A stretch of DNA of 64,000 nucleotides, from NCBI GenBank assembly GCA_029817715.1, contig JARUPY010000309.1, positions 40,409 to 104,408 on the forward strand, in the 5' to 3' direction. The notes beneath the pieces are model-generated. The model worked only from the letters and a program-made list of their open reading frames with translations, had not been told where the DNA came from and did not search any database. This document shows positions 23,760 through 35,429 of the stretch, in pieces. A program made the translations under genes and the position numbers. This DNA comes from Melastoma dodecandrum (lineage: Eukaryota > Streptophyta > Magnoliopsida > Myrtales > Melastomataceae). Position 1 is the stretch's first letter. Each line of letters starts with the position of its first letter.

Positions 23760-26065
23760 TGTAATACCTCAAATCCATTTTTTATTTTTGTTAACAAACA
23801 ATTTTTCTTTCCCATAATCCTCCCAATCTGTCCAGGATTTCACGCTTTATTTACCTGATTTATTTTCTCAGATAATCTCCAATCAATTAACGATTTCAGG
23901 AGATATTGATTTATCTGATTCTGGGGGATAAAATCAATCGATATTTTTTCGCCTTGATTTATCTGATCCTTCAATCAGTCATTGATTTCCTTCCCTAAGG
24001 AATTCCTTCCTAAAGGAGGAGGAGCAAAAACACTTTAAAAAGAATCCGACATAGAGGGAGGGGGACAGAGACGCTCTCCCACTTTCATACGCTCCCACAT
24101 TAGAGAGACGATCTACCCTTCAGCGACCCCAAGGTAGGTCTAGCTATGCCCACGGAGAAACTCCTATCGCCAGCTCAATCCCGATAGCCGTCAACCACGA
24201 CCGGGATTTGCCACTGGAACAACAAACGTGATGGTCGTCAATTCTTTTGGACGCCGCAGCGGCAGCCAATGATGTCGTCCCTTTTTTAAGCCAAAACCCG
24301 AAAAAATCACCTCCCGTAGCCACTTGGTCTTACGGGAGGTTTCTTTTGCTACTGATATTTTCTTTTCATATGCAGATCATGAAGTTGAAGACGATGTTTT
24401 GGTGTTCCCATTTTCATCCTCAATCGTCCAATGACGACCTCCTCAAATCTGGCGGACAGCAAATCCCCTCACTCTCCGCTAGATAAACTGGCATAGACGT
24501 AGCCCCAAAGGTAAAATATGATGTCTTCATATTTTGTCCAACGTTAATTTTTTTTGTCTTCATATGGTTATTTTTATTATTATTAATTACGATTTTTATA
24601 TAATTACTATTATAATTTATTATTTTTTATTCTTCAACAACGTCTCAATTTTATGTAAGAAAAAATATATAAATTAATATCTTTTTTTCACTTCACGTCC
24701 TTTTTTAACGTTAATATTTTTAATCGAGTTATTTTAATTATCAATTAAATCATTTTTCCATATAATATAATTTAATTTTTTATTACCATCATTTTTATAA
24801 TATCAATTTCGTAATTATTATTATTATTTTAAAAAATCAGATTATGGAGGTTTTATTTAACTCAATTATTTTTAGTTATTTTTTTTAAATTGTAAATTAA
24901 ACTACTTTCTCATAATAAATCAATTTACCTTTTTTTTTAAACATATCGTTTTTTTTAACAATAATTATTTTTACTATATTTTTTTTAATTCTCGATTAAA
25001 CCAATTTTTTTATAACAAACATGTCGTATGTTTTTTTAAACAATAATTACTTTTATTGTTTTTTTTAATTCTTGATGAAACCATTTTAAAAAAAAAAACA
25101 TGTCATACTTTTTTAACAATAATTGTTTTTAATATATATATATTTTTAATTCTCAATTAAACTAATTAAAAATAATAATTAATTTACTTAAAAAAACAGA
25201 AACACAAGGACAACATGTAATTGGTGGCAGATTAAATTATTGTTATTATTTAAATTTTTCTAACCACTTCTTTTTTCTTTTGCATAAATAATTTTAACGA
25301 AAACTTCGGGGAACTCGTGGTGGAGGGATGTCACCAAAGCAGCACCATGTGACGAATTCAACAACAACATAAGCTCCTCCCCTCCCCAGGCCGGGCCTCA
25401 GGTACATGAGGATGGTGCGGGCCTCCCGATTTTCTTTATTTCCACATGTAACGGGTCTTTGGCCCAAGTGCATAAGCGCACGATCACCACCCTTCCCCGC
25501 TCCTTTTGATCTTGATAATTGTCTATGTCTGCCCGCATGCTTTATTTAGGCCCATGGGATTATCATCGCATGATGTTTGTAAAACAAATAAACATGAGTT
25601 CGGGCCCAAAAAGCCCGAATCGGGTCCAACGCCCATAAAACAGAGACATGAGTTCGGAGTGATGCCCGGATCGGGTCCAACGCCCATTAAACAGAAACAA
25701 ATTTTTTGAGCAAATGCCACCTTTTCGCATGTCTAAGTGTAAGAGTCAGTAATTAAGGATCCTCGAACCACTGTTTTTTTCCGACTTAAAACAGATTTTA
25801 TAAATAAAGTCGGTGGCGACTCCGTATAGTTTACCTAAGTTAAACAACAATAACTTTTTTTACGGAGCCATTTTGGATGAGGAACTGACGACACGATCGC
25901 TCCCGAGTCGCCCAGTTAGGAACTCAGGGAGGGATCACCCAATTCCCTTCCACAGAGTCCGACGCTCGAGTCGTGACGTCGACTGGTTGGGCCTTGGGGA
26001 GCAGGCTCGGATCCTCGGGTCGTTCGAACTGCCACGCACGTGCTAGGTTGGAGGGCGCGCGTCCA
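23760..26065 (+). repeat. 3' LTR of the Tat/Ogre element
   Basis: Matches 9895-12189 along its whole length with substitutions and indels: it lacks about 50 bases found near 10255-10305 of the 5' LTR and has about 25 extra bases near 24270. It ends GCGCGTCCA and is followed by ATACT, the target duplication. The PBS-like TGGCGACTCCG is at 25814-25824. Confidence 0.92.
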
Positions 26066-26070
26066 ATACT

Positions 26071-27900
26071 TCTACAAGAAGCATGTTCTTTCTTTTTGCA
26101 ATACCATTCTGTCGTTGTGTGTGTAGACATGTCAATTGTCTTCTTAATTTGGAATCCTTCATGTACTTTGAAAAGTCCCTAGAGGTATACTCTCCTCAGT
26201 TGTATGTATGTGCACCACCTTATTCTGCACCTCCTTCACTGCCTTGTTCTTCAGTTCTTTAAATTTTTTTGTAATGCTTCTGACTTTTCTTTCATGAAGT
26301 CCGTCTGGACGTACCTAGAGTAGTCATCGATAGATGTCACCATATATTTGCAACCGCATACCAATGGGGGCTTCACCGAACCAAACACATTAGAATAGAT
26401 TAGTTGCAGTAATTCTTCAGCCTTATACTTGGACACTTCCTATAGTCACCGGTGTACTTTACCATACTGACAACTTAAGTAGATGTTGTCGACGTTCACC
26501 ACCAATTGAGGGAGTCCCTTTAGCATCTCCTGCTCATCATGATCTTCGACTTATGGAAACTAACATGCCCAGTCTCTCGTGCAATAAGTATGTCATTTCG
26601 TTTTCTTTTCTTTATCTATGTACGTTGACTCTACAGACATGACGTAGATGGAGTATATCATTCAACCTTCCATGAACGATGTTCTTGAAAGCTACAAATC
26701 ACGATACACCTTGACATCATCTGGCCCGAACACCACGAAGTTGTCAGTGGCTGTCAATTAAGTAAATAACAAAATATTCTTCTTTTTTCTTAGGACATGG
26801 TAGACTTGAGTTGTTGGTAGTGGGCCAATATGAGCAATGGGCAATCTTGAGTTGTGGGTAGTGGCGATGACGCACTATCTGTTATGTTCCGACAACTCCT
26901 GCAAGTTCTCCTGGTCCTTTCATATGGTTAAATCATCCAAAGTCAAATATCCAATTGTTTGAGTAGTCCACAAAATTACTGCGAACTACTGCAAAAGCAT
27001 GGATGGTCGTTTAATAATTGCTCTTCTTCCAAAACAGCGAGCGAAGCTTCTAAATTCCCCTCCTCTTTTGAAGTGTGTTCGCTTGACTTATTCACATTCC
27101 TCTTCTTCTTGGACTAGCAGTCGTGGGCATAATGTATCATCTTGTAGCAATTGAAATATTCTTCGTCTTTTCATTGGGTGACCTTTTGGGTTTTCTATTC
27201 CTATAGTCGCTCATGTTTTTGCTCGTGACCACTTCCATCTCCTTCATAATATATTTTTTCTTTGTGTTTTAACAAATCTTTTATTTCTTCCCTTACTATT
27301 GTACAAAACTTCTTCATTTTTCAGGTTAACACCCGTCAACTGCTTTTCCAGCGTCTCTTGATTAACTATCAAATTTTTTAAATCTTCTAGGGACAACGGC
27401 GTTGGCCATCCTTACACCTCAGAATAAATCCCATATACTCTGGTCGTAATCCATGAATAATTATCCTCTTTATTCTATCATTAATAATCATGGATCTTGG
27501 GCCTAACTCTGAAATCTCCTGGCATGCTGACTTTGGTTTAGTGATAATTATTTTATAATTCTCCTTCTCTAATTGCCAATATATCATTCTTTAAAAACTA
27601 ATGCCTCATATCATTTTTCTTTGAAAACCTAGTTGCTAATATATCCCAAGCATCCTTCGGCATGACAATGTACCTTAGATGTTCCAACATTTCCTCCTTT
27701 ATGGTAATTTTTATGGCGAATAATGGCCTTCCCTACCGTAGTCCTCCATTTTCATAGTACAGTTGTATCTTCCTCAAGCGATGTAGCTCCGCTCTCGCCA
27801 ATAATCTCGTAGAGATCTTAACCTTGAATATAGGACTCCATGCATGTTTTCCACGTGATATAATATTTGTAGTTTAATTTCTTCGGTTTGTTGACAGTGT
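26071..27900 (-). pseudogene. Copia integrase and GAG half, decayed
   Basis: The right-hand half of the split Copia element. Minus-strand 26436-26251 has the integrase core piece [13 protein letters not shown] and DFMKEKSEALQ. At about 27155-27105 there is a zinc knuckle whose first Cys has become Tyr (YFNC...HYAHDC). At 27587-27387 there is a GAG piece (MIINDRIKRIIIHGLRPEY). A protease was not clearly seen. Many stops separate the blocks. Confidence 0.75.
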
Positions 27901-28049
27901 TAAATTTTGTTATACCGAACTCGACTTCTGAAAGCGTAACTTGGTACGCGTCTTATTCCCAACGCAATCCCCGATTGCAAATTCCCCGACATAACTTCGG
28001 TAGCAATTCTGTTAGACATCTGTCCTGATCGCACGACTCTAATGCCAAA

Positions 28050-28353
28050 TGTTAAGCTCACAAATGTTGATACCTAAGCTAAATCCATTCGTCTAGTACT
28101 AGAAACCCACCTAAAATCTAAAGACAAAAGAAAAATAGAAGAGGAAGAACAAAGCCTCGGGTCTAAATTATGACAATGGATTCTCCATGTCATTATATCA
28201 TGCTAATATAAGCTTAATTCTAGAAATATCTTTCCTATGTTTGTTGTTTCTCTACCATAAAATTTACCTACCTGCCAAGAGAAATGTAACTACACCAAGA
28301 CATCAAAATCCTAAATTTATCCATGAGATAAGGGTCGGTGTTGATCTCCAACA
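28050..28353 (-). repeat. 5' LTR of the split Copia element
   Basis: 304 bases, partner of 7562-7947, ending GGTGTTGATCTCCAACA. The decayed primer site lies at 28030-28049 on the minus strand. It is shorter than its partner through several deletions. Confidence 0.8.
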
Positions 28354-29800
28354 AATATGAAACTCGGCCAGCAAAATCTATTTATAATATATTCCTCTTA
28401 ACTATCAATATAAATGACTCATTCAGCTTATAAATAGTGGTTTGCTTTACCTCTATTGACACGCAATTCAAATAGGAAGCTTTCAAATTTGAAAAGTTAT
28501 CAAGGATATCTTACTCATCGATAATGGAGAGCATCATATGTTTCGACGTTCTTTGTGACATATTTCAAGACTCATCAAATCAAGCTCTTACAATAAATGT
28601 TGGTTTTAGCCAGTATCTTAAAGATTCACTTTCCCAAACTCCTGAAACTTCAATAACATCACTAGAATACGTCCTAATTCTTCAATGGATCGTACGAAAA
28701 TAGATTTTTGCATAGAGAAAATATGGGAATTGATGCCTTTTTCCAGCAGTAGATTCTTGGGGTTGTTTGGAAAGCGAGACTTTATTGTATGACGAAAAGG
28801 GGTTGAGGAACTTTTCCAACACTACGAAGTATTTCTAGAAATAAGGAATAAGAATTTTGAAAGAGCAATTTTTTTACCGATCGTGAAGCCTTCTTTTACT
28901 TCTTACGATAGAATGTTTTCTTAGCCTTTTATAAATTTCTGACAAGACTTGGAGATTGTTTCTCCTTATATAAAGTCCTTGGAAGGACATATAACATTAT
29001 TCTTCTGGATAGATAATTCATTCCTATACTAACATTTTCAATGGATCATTAGTCTTTATGGTTACATTATTTAATTTTACAATGTATGTGAAACCATGTT
29101 TTCATTATTGAGGCGACAAAGTATTTCAAACTCTAAAACAAATAAGCAAGACCTCAAACGTTTCGAAGGAGTCATCGATAAGAACATGAACAACAAAAGC
29201 ACTTGTATCGCGGCAAAAGATACATTGAGTTAGAAGCAAGAAATGAAATGTTTAGAGCAAGTGATATGTGACTACAAAAAATTCCGTACTTCGCGAAAAA
29301 GTTTTGTATAGTAAAGAAATTTTCTGTATAAATGTGTAGAACCGTACAAACGTGAACGGAACAATCTGTTCATGTGAAAATAGCTTCTTCCAACAAAACT
29401 TCTGAAAATGACCAAAGAGGGCGAATGATGGATGGTGAAATACGCCCCAATAGTGTGCCCAGTCAGATGGACAAAGGTGATGGATACCAGAGGAAGACAT
29501 GAGCGAGATTTTAAGAAAATCGGTTGAGAGCAAAGGCATTAGTTTAATGAAACAAAAAATAAAAACCAGTGCCTTCATGTTTGACTTTTTATTCGCAATA
29601 GCCAATAGTTAAAGCCACACTTTGTCTGTATGTTTGTCTGTCTGCTCCTTTATTTATCCATTTTCAGCTCATCCATAACCATGAATTTCCTTACTTCCTT
29701 TGTGTTCTGCTAATCTTTGATAGTCTAGCAAATCTTTTATCTTGGTTTTGTTTTATTTGCAATTAAGTCTGGCGATTAATGTTGTTAATGGGTTTTTTTT
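28354..29800. other. No recognisable gene
   Basis: AT-rich spacer between the Copia element and the hAT remnant. A minus-strand frame of 117 residues (29605-29252) has no motif I recognise and no promoter-like context. The left end of the hAT element probably lies in this stretch, but no terminal inverted repeat or 8-bp duplication was identified. Confidence 0.5.
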
Positions 29801-29819
29801 TTATGGTATCATCACACAT

Positions 29820-32018
29820 ACAAGAATTAGTTGGCCAACCTAGTAATCCAAGTAGTGGTGACACAAAAGAAAGTCAAGAATGATATTGGAGTAGATAAAG
29901 ACAAGTAAGTGTGAAGGAGAAACAACTAATGAGTATGGCACTCGTGAATTTCAAGTAAAAAAGAAATCAAAGATTTCATTGGTTTGGCATGAGATGAATA
30001 TAGTATCTCTTGTAAATGGAAGTAAGAAAGTTTAGTGCATCCATTGTAACGCACATTTATTTCACTATGGTTCCGTGACTACTCACCCGAGGACGCACTT
30101 AAATGCTTGTCATCTTAGAGGACAACAAGGATAACAACAACAAATGTTATCATTCAAGCCTGTTGGTTCTACTTCAACTATGATGGCACCTGCTTGTACA
30201 GATGGGAAGCTTGATACGGTAAAAATGTGAGAGGTCATTGTACATTGGATTCTACTGCATGAACATCCATTCTCGATTGTTGAAGAAGAAGTATTCAACA
30301 TTATGCAAATGAGTGGAATGCCTGAGTGGGAGAAGTTATCACGCAACACCATCAAGAATAATTGTGTGCAAGTATGAAAATAAGAAACAAAAACTGTAGT
30401 GTATGTTGAAAGATGTGAAGAAGATTAGTCTTATTACTGATATGTGAAACTTAAATCACAAAAAAATTGAATTTATGGTGATAACTGCCACTTTGTCGAT
30501 TCTAATTAGAAAATATAGAAGAGAGCTTTTTATTTTGTACATCTTTCACCTCCTCTTCATGAGATTCATATTTCTGATGACATTTATAAATGTTTGAAGG
30601 AATGAGATTTGCGAATAAGGTACTTAATATTTTATCTTATTGATATTTTATTGAAAATTGATTTAAATTTTGATTATCTTATTCAATCTCATTAAATCGT
30701 ATTATGTTATCTGTAGGTTCTTTCAGTTACTCTTCACGATGTTTTGAAGAATGATGTGGCATCGAGGAATTTGAAGAATACTTTTTTCAAGCAAAAGCAG
30801 TTGTTTTGTGGTGGAAACTATTTCATTTTCGTTGTTATGCACACATATTGAATCTTATTGTTTAAGATGGACTTTTGGAAATAAAAAACATCATTGAAGA
30901 TATCCATAATAGTGTGGTTTTCATAAATCACAATGAGGCATTGAAGATGTTCTCGAAGATTGTGCAACTACTACAACTACTTATCATTTATTATAAAACT
31001 AGATGGAATTCGACATATGAAATGTTGCCTAAGGCTATCAAGTTCAAAGAGGTTTTTCTACGATGTGCATAGCAAGAAGCATCTTACGGTTATTGCTCAA
31101 ATGTTGAAAACGGGTGAAAGTTTAACAAGTTTGTGTGTTTTTAATTTCGTCACCAATATTATTTCAAGTAGTGAGTACTCCACTTTTAACTTATTTCTTC
31201 ACGAAATTCATAAGGTGAAGATTATGTTGGATAGAAGTCTCAATGAAATCGAATATGTGAAGCATTTTTTCTTTTCGATGTTGAATAAGATAAAAGAAAT
31301 GTTTGACAAGTATTGGTATGATTGCAACTTGTTGATGGCTATTGCATCAATTTTAGATCCAAGATGCAAATTTAGGGTGACTGAGTTTTGTTTTCCAATG
31401 CTATATTCAATCAATGAATCAAATGCCAATATTAAAGTTGACTGTGATGCTTTGCATGACTTATTTGATGAATATGCGGCTGAATACAACAGCAATAATG
31501 AAGAACAATTATCAAAAAGTGGGCAAAATACGATGACCATCGAATTGTTTTCTTCATCATCGAGTTGGTCAGAGTTTGCTCAACCTTCGATGAGTGAGTT
31601 AGAGAACAATCTTGAAGAGGGTTGTTGTATTGATGATACATGTTCAAGCTTTGATGCATTAGAATGGTGGAAAGTTAGTACATCGAAGTGTCATGTCTTA
31701 TCTAGAATGACCCATGACATTCTTGCCATTCCCATTATATGTGTAGCTTCAAAGGCAACTTTTAGTGCAGTTGGAAGAGCCATTTATGCTTATCGTGCGT
31801 CGTTGTCTCAAGAAAATGTGCAACTTCTACTTTGTGGAAGTGGCTGGCATAAGAATTTACACAAAGTCAATAAAAGTAATGATAACTCAATGAATATAGA
31901 GTTAAGGGATAATGTTTTAGACTTGATTTTGGTTAGTTGTAGGCATTTTAGTCGTTTAATTGTTAGGTATTTTGGTTTCTTTATTGTCTCCTCACTCCAT
32001 ATACTTTGTTTATGTTGA
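29820..32018 (+). pseudogene. hAT transposase (BED finger, RICESLEEPER-like), decayed
   Basis: A BED zinc finger lies at about 29965-30116 (CIHCNAHLFHYGS...HLNACH, preceded by SLVWHEM). It is followed by a hAT catalytic region with stops (VSLITDM near 30420, an RNase-H-like strand). A GT-AG intron at 30620-30716 joins cleanly to KNDVASRNLKNTFFKQKQLFCGG. An open frame from 30960 to 32018 covers the C-terminal half: TRWNSTYEMLPKAIKF, LLMAIASILDPRCKF, and the hAT dimerisation motif LEWWKVSTSKCHVLSRMTHDILAIPI...ASKATFSAVGR near its end. Stops and a frameshift near 31060 mean it cannot make the full transposase. Whether it came from an active element or a domesticated gene is not clear. Confidence 0.85.
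30620..30716 (+). other. Intron kept in the hAT remnant
   Basis: 97 bases beginning GTACTTAATA and ending TTATCTGTAG. It is AT-rich and pyrimidine-rich towards the end. Removing it joins AATAAG to GTTCTT in one frame (NKVLSVTL), matching the layout of related hAT proteins. Confidence 0.65.
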
Positions 32019-32059
32019 TAGTTAGAATAAAATGAAGAAGAGTTGAAGATGGAAGGAGG

Positions 32060-33200
32060 AGCCATGAAGACGTTGCGGATCCGGATGGTCGGTGCAGCCG
32101 CAACAAAATCAGTGCAGCTGCGCGAGACGCAAGAGAGGAGGCCAAACACTCGGTGCAGCTGCAATGGAGTTCAGTGCAGCTGAAGCGTAGGGTTAGCCAG
32201 GCGACAGAATAGTTGGTGAAGCTGCACCAGATTTCTGCGCAGCTGCACGTACGGACGCCAATAATATTTCCTTTCCAGATTTTCTTAGATTTTCTAGGGG
32301 TTCTTTTAGGAGATATATAAAGACTTTTTTGTTCAAGCCCTTATAGGGGGGATTCGACCTAGGAGGCTATTAGAGACAAGAGTCAACGACGAAGACAATT
32401 TCCACCAACCCACTTTTCTTAGTTTACTTTATGTCGATTACTTTTAGATTTGATTTTATGTTTTCATTTACTTTAGTGATTAACTAATTCTTTTTTCTAG
32501 GGCTATGCTGGAACCTCGTGTTCCTATGTCCCTAAACCCTAAACCCTTCTTCCTTTATGTGATTCGGATTTTTATTAATTGCTTATCCAATTATGTTCTT
32601 AATGTGTGTTAAATGACTGATCTCCCTTTAGCATTGATTCGACAACCTAGGGAGACTCGGGAGGGTAACCTATGTTAGATCTAGAATTGAATAGCTTAAG
32701 AAGTTTATGTGTTGGGGAACCGGGCTTTAGTGTAATGGATATGGATATACCTGAACACCTTAGGTAACTATATAGGGTTTAAATATAATGGGCCATTACT
32801 AGTTCCATGCCTAGGAATAGAGTAGGGAATTTGATACATGGTGGTACGTTTTTGGATGTTTGGGAGAACTATGGGGAGAGTTTGGCAACCTATGTTAGCA
32901 ATTATAATAATTCGGTAGCATTAGAAAGAAGGGGATCGGGTGCATAAGACGCGAGGGAAAGTCGGATGTCCTAGATATTATTATCATTGGTAAATCTTAG
33001 TTGTTTTATTTTATTTCTTGCTTTTATTTAAACTCAACTTTCTTTTCTACTTAACATCAACCGATTGCCGAGAACGATGTTAAGAGTAATTTGTCAGTGC
33101 AATTCTCGGTGGGATCGACTCTTGCTTGCCCTTGCTATTTTAGTTAGGTTGAAATATAAATTTATTTTTGTTGCGTTGACGATGCACAACAAGTAACATG
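32060..33200. repeat. LTR-like repeat with GTGCAGCTG motifs and telomere-like units
   Basis: At 32085-32250 GTGCAGCTG or its complement-like variants occur six times in 165 bases, an arrangement often seen in LTR regions of plant Gypsy elements. A TATATAAA motif follows near 32315, and CCCTAAA occurs twice in tandem at 32530-32543. The block ends with sequence of the CTCGGTGGGATCGACTC type near 33105. No partner LTR was found in this window, so it may be a solo LTR or a fragment. No coding sequence. Confidence 0.4.
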
Positions 33201-33416
33201 GTAAAGTTCTTATGCAATTTCTACATTTATTTTTTTAGTTATTGATATTCATCTCATTTTGTAGGAAACGAAACAACCAACAGAGATTACCTACTTATTC
33301 CATTATTAATCATGGACGATGCAAGCTTCGTCTTATAGATTGGTGATAACTGATTTTCTCTTTGAAAAGAAATGTACTGTTGACATCGCTTTTAACTTTA
33401 TATCGTTTTTCAAGTA

Positions 33417-33796
33417 GAGGTGTACACTCGGTGCTATCTTTCTCAACCGATGTAATTCATGGATTTGAACAACCATCATTTGTCTAACAAATTGTGTTAT
33501 TCGTATCGAGTTTTTTAGCATCCTTTGGGGGCAAACACTAACTCGGCCTTTGATATTTGAAAATTTGAATGACATATAAAACTAATAACTATTTGTCCTT
33601 CATTGTATATTCGTACCGAGTCTAAAACGAGCTCGAGCTCAAAACGAGCCGAATACTAAGCCTAAATGAGCTTGATCTCGAGTTCAAATCAAGCCCAATC
33701 GAACATTCGCAATGAGCCTAGAACGAGCTCTTGCTATAAAAATAAACTAGATCTCGAGTTCAAGAGTGTTCGGACTCGACTCTTCTCATTTACACC
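33417..33796. mobile_element. Possible hAT-type MITE
   Basis: Starts GAGGTGTACACTCGG and ends CATTTACACCGC, whose complement GCGGTGTAAATG is an imperfect match, as in common plant hAT MITEs with GGTGTAMAC ends. The inside is rich in GAGCTCGAGCT and CTCGAGTTC motifs. An 8-bp target duplication was not found, so the call is tentative. Confidence 0.35.
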
Positions 33797-33799
33797 GCG

Positions 33800-34590
33800 A
33801 AATGTAAGTTTAGGATGTTAATAAGAGCAGGATGTTAAAAATAATAATTTCCAAAACAGATATCAGAATTACTGAAATTATCGTTCCTGCTAAAAATATT
33901 ATGAAGAGATGTTCAAATAATAATTATCCATGGGCAAACAAACGAGGCCTATCAACACCACAATAAAGAAAAGAACGTGGGGGAAAATGCCGAAAACATT
34001 CACCAAACCAATTCATTTTCGCGGACTAATTGAGCTTTAATGGTGGAGAACATTGTTAGATTCGTTACAAAAACTAATTTCTTTAACAATACTCCATTCG
34101 TATCGATTGCCGTCCGTCAATGATATTCTAAGGATTTGTTTGAAATCGACGGAATTAGCTGGAAATGGTGAGGAATCTGGAAATGTTTTTTTTAAAAAAA
34201 AAAAAATTATTTAAGGGCCAAAATACCCCAAACTTGAAAAGACTACTATAGCAACGAGTAGAGGGCAACATTGGAAATTCCTTTAAAACCGATAATTCAT
34301 AAACAATTATGTTCACTTTCCTTCGCCGCATTAAAACTTGGAATGGAGCCTAAATCCTGAACCATCCGTTAATTCCCTTTTCAACTTCTTTCTTAAAAGG
34401 GTAAACTACTTCAACTTTTTCGAAATATAAAGTATATTTTCGTATGAGTTTTTTTTTCCTTTTTTAAAAGAATAAGTTAATATTTTACTATAATTTAAAA
34501 ATAAAAATGATTAAAAGATTAACTTCTATTACATTAATTCAGATTGGGCAATTTGGTGAAAATGTCTCGGGGTCAATATTAAGGAGGAGT
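33800..34590. other. No recognisable gene
   Basis: AT-rich spacer with A and T runs (an A-rich run near 34190-34205). No coding match on either strand and no clear repeat structure. Confidence 0.5.
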
Positions 34591-34602
34591 ATCCAGTCAT
34601 TC

Positions 34603-34683
34603 AATGTCCAACCCACATGAGAGCAGGCTGCCACTTGATCACTTCGAGTAAGATGACCCCGAAGCTATAGACGTTGGGAAGCG
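34603..34683 (-). pseudogene. Receptor-like kinase exon fragment
   Basis: Minus strand reads LPNVYSFGVILLEVIKWQPALMW in one frame. This matches protein-kinase subdomain IX of plant receptor-like kinases (DVYSFGVxLLE followed by a variable stretch and P-A-L), with Asn in place of the usual Asp. Stops lie just outside on both sides (TAG near 34685; TGA near 34592). Only about 25 codons are present, so this is a captured or relic piece, not a gene. It lies directly beside the inverted-repeat block that starts near 34690. Confidence 0.6.
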
Positions 34684-34689
34684 GCTAAC

Positions 34690-35365
34690 GGTACGTGCAC
34701 GTGAGACTTACGTAGTTTACTAATTAATACTAAAATTAGTAGTAAATTTTACTAAAAGTTGACCGTTACTACTCAAGTCAACGCAAAAGTAGTAAAAAAA
34801 GTAGTAAATTTTACTACTTTTTGGTCTTCTTTTAGTAAAGTCAACGAAAATGTAGTATAAAATGTCGTAAATTTTACTACTTCTGAACTGTTCACCGCAG
34901 TGCAATTTTACTACTTTTACGCTGACTTTACTAAAACCTCATTTTTAGTAAAGTCAACGGAGAAGTAGTAAAATTTACTATATTTTTTACTACATTTGCG
35001 TTGAATTTACTAAGAAAACCACACTTTTAGTAAAGTCAGCGGAGATGTAGTAAAAAAAGTAGTAAATTTTACTACTTTTTTTACTACATCTCCGTTGACT
35101 TTACTAAATTTCTCCTTTTTAGTAAAGTCAGCGTAAAAGTAGTATAAAAAGTAGTAAAATTTACTACTTTTAACTGTACAAATTATGTCGATAAGTAGTA
35201 ATTGTTTACTACTTTCGTTGTGATTTTTAGTAAAATTGTGTTTGAGTTGGTAAAATTGGTAGTAAATAGGTAGGGTTTGTCGTAAATGTTTACTACTTTA
35301 AGCATGTTTTTACTAAAATAAGTAGTAAACTATTACTATTTTATAGGCGTTGACTAAGAAATTTT
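34690..35365. repeat. Dense block of AGTAAAGTCARCG direct and inverted repeats
   Basis: AGTAAAGTCAACG/AGTAAAGTCAGCG occurs at about 34835, 34948, 35029 and 35121. Its complement (CGTTGACTTTACT/CGCTGACTTTACT) is near 34919, 34996 (changed) and 35093. GTAGTAAATTTTACTAC-type palindromes lie between them. The best hairpin is 35028-35106: two 39-base arms around one base with a single mismatch. The block resembles the subterminal repeats of CACTA or foldback/MULE-type DNA transposons, but no terminal CACTA or TSD was identified. Confidence 0.75.
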
Positions 35366-35429
35366 ACTACTTTGAACAGTGTTTCCGAACCTAATTATTC
35401 TAAATTTTGATGTGAAATGACTATTTTAC

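Larger units (their letters stand above)
9895..26065 (+). mobile_element. Complete Tat/Ogre-type Gypsy LTR retrotransposon, 16.2 kb
   Basis: LTRs of 2295 bases (9895-12189) and 2306 bases (23760-26065) both start TGTAATACCTC and end in CA. The 5-bp target duplication ATACT is at 9890-9894 and 26066-26070. A primer-binding site starts at 12197 and a polypurine tract ends at 23759. Internal order is ORF1, GAG, PR with G-patch, RT, RNase H, a second RNase H of the archaeal type, INT, then a long non-coding 3' part. RT before INT makes it Ty3/Gypsy; the second RNase H and ORF1 point to the Tat/Ogre clade. By eye the first 330 bases of the LTRs differ at about 5% of sites. Many stops make it non-autonomous now. 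Confidence 0.93.
7562..28353 (-). mobile_element. Ty1/Copia LTR retrotransposon, split by a nested Gypsy element
   Basis: The element is 7562-9894 plus 26066-28353, about 4.6 kb without the insert, and reads leftwards. LTRs are at 7562-7947 (3') and 28050-28353 (5'). Both begin TGTTRAGC and end GGTGTTGATCTCCAACA on the plus strand. Next to the left LTR, on the minus strand, is a purine tract GATGAGGGGAG directly before TGTTGG. Next to the right LTR is a minus-strand TTTGGCATTAGAGTCG, a decayed tRNA-Met-type primer site (family form TGGTATCAGAGC). Flanks share AATA(T), a possible target duplication. Order GAG-PR-INT-RT-RNH is recognisable on the minus strand and supports Copia. Many stops and frameshifts show it is dead. 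Confidence 0.85.

Noticed and set aside
30110..30355. Minus-strand 81-codon frame
   Set aside because: Antisense to the hAT BED-finger region, which reads well on the plus strand.
34690..35365. CRISPR-like array reading of the repeat block
   Set aside because: The repeats are inverted as well as direct and irregularly spaced, and the genome is a plant nucleus.
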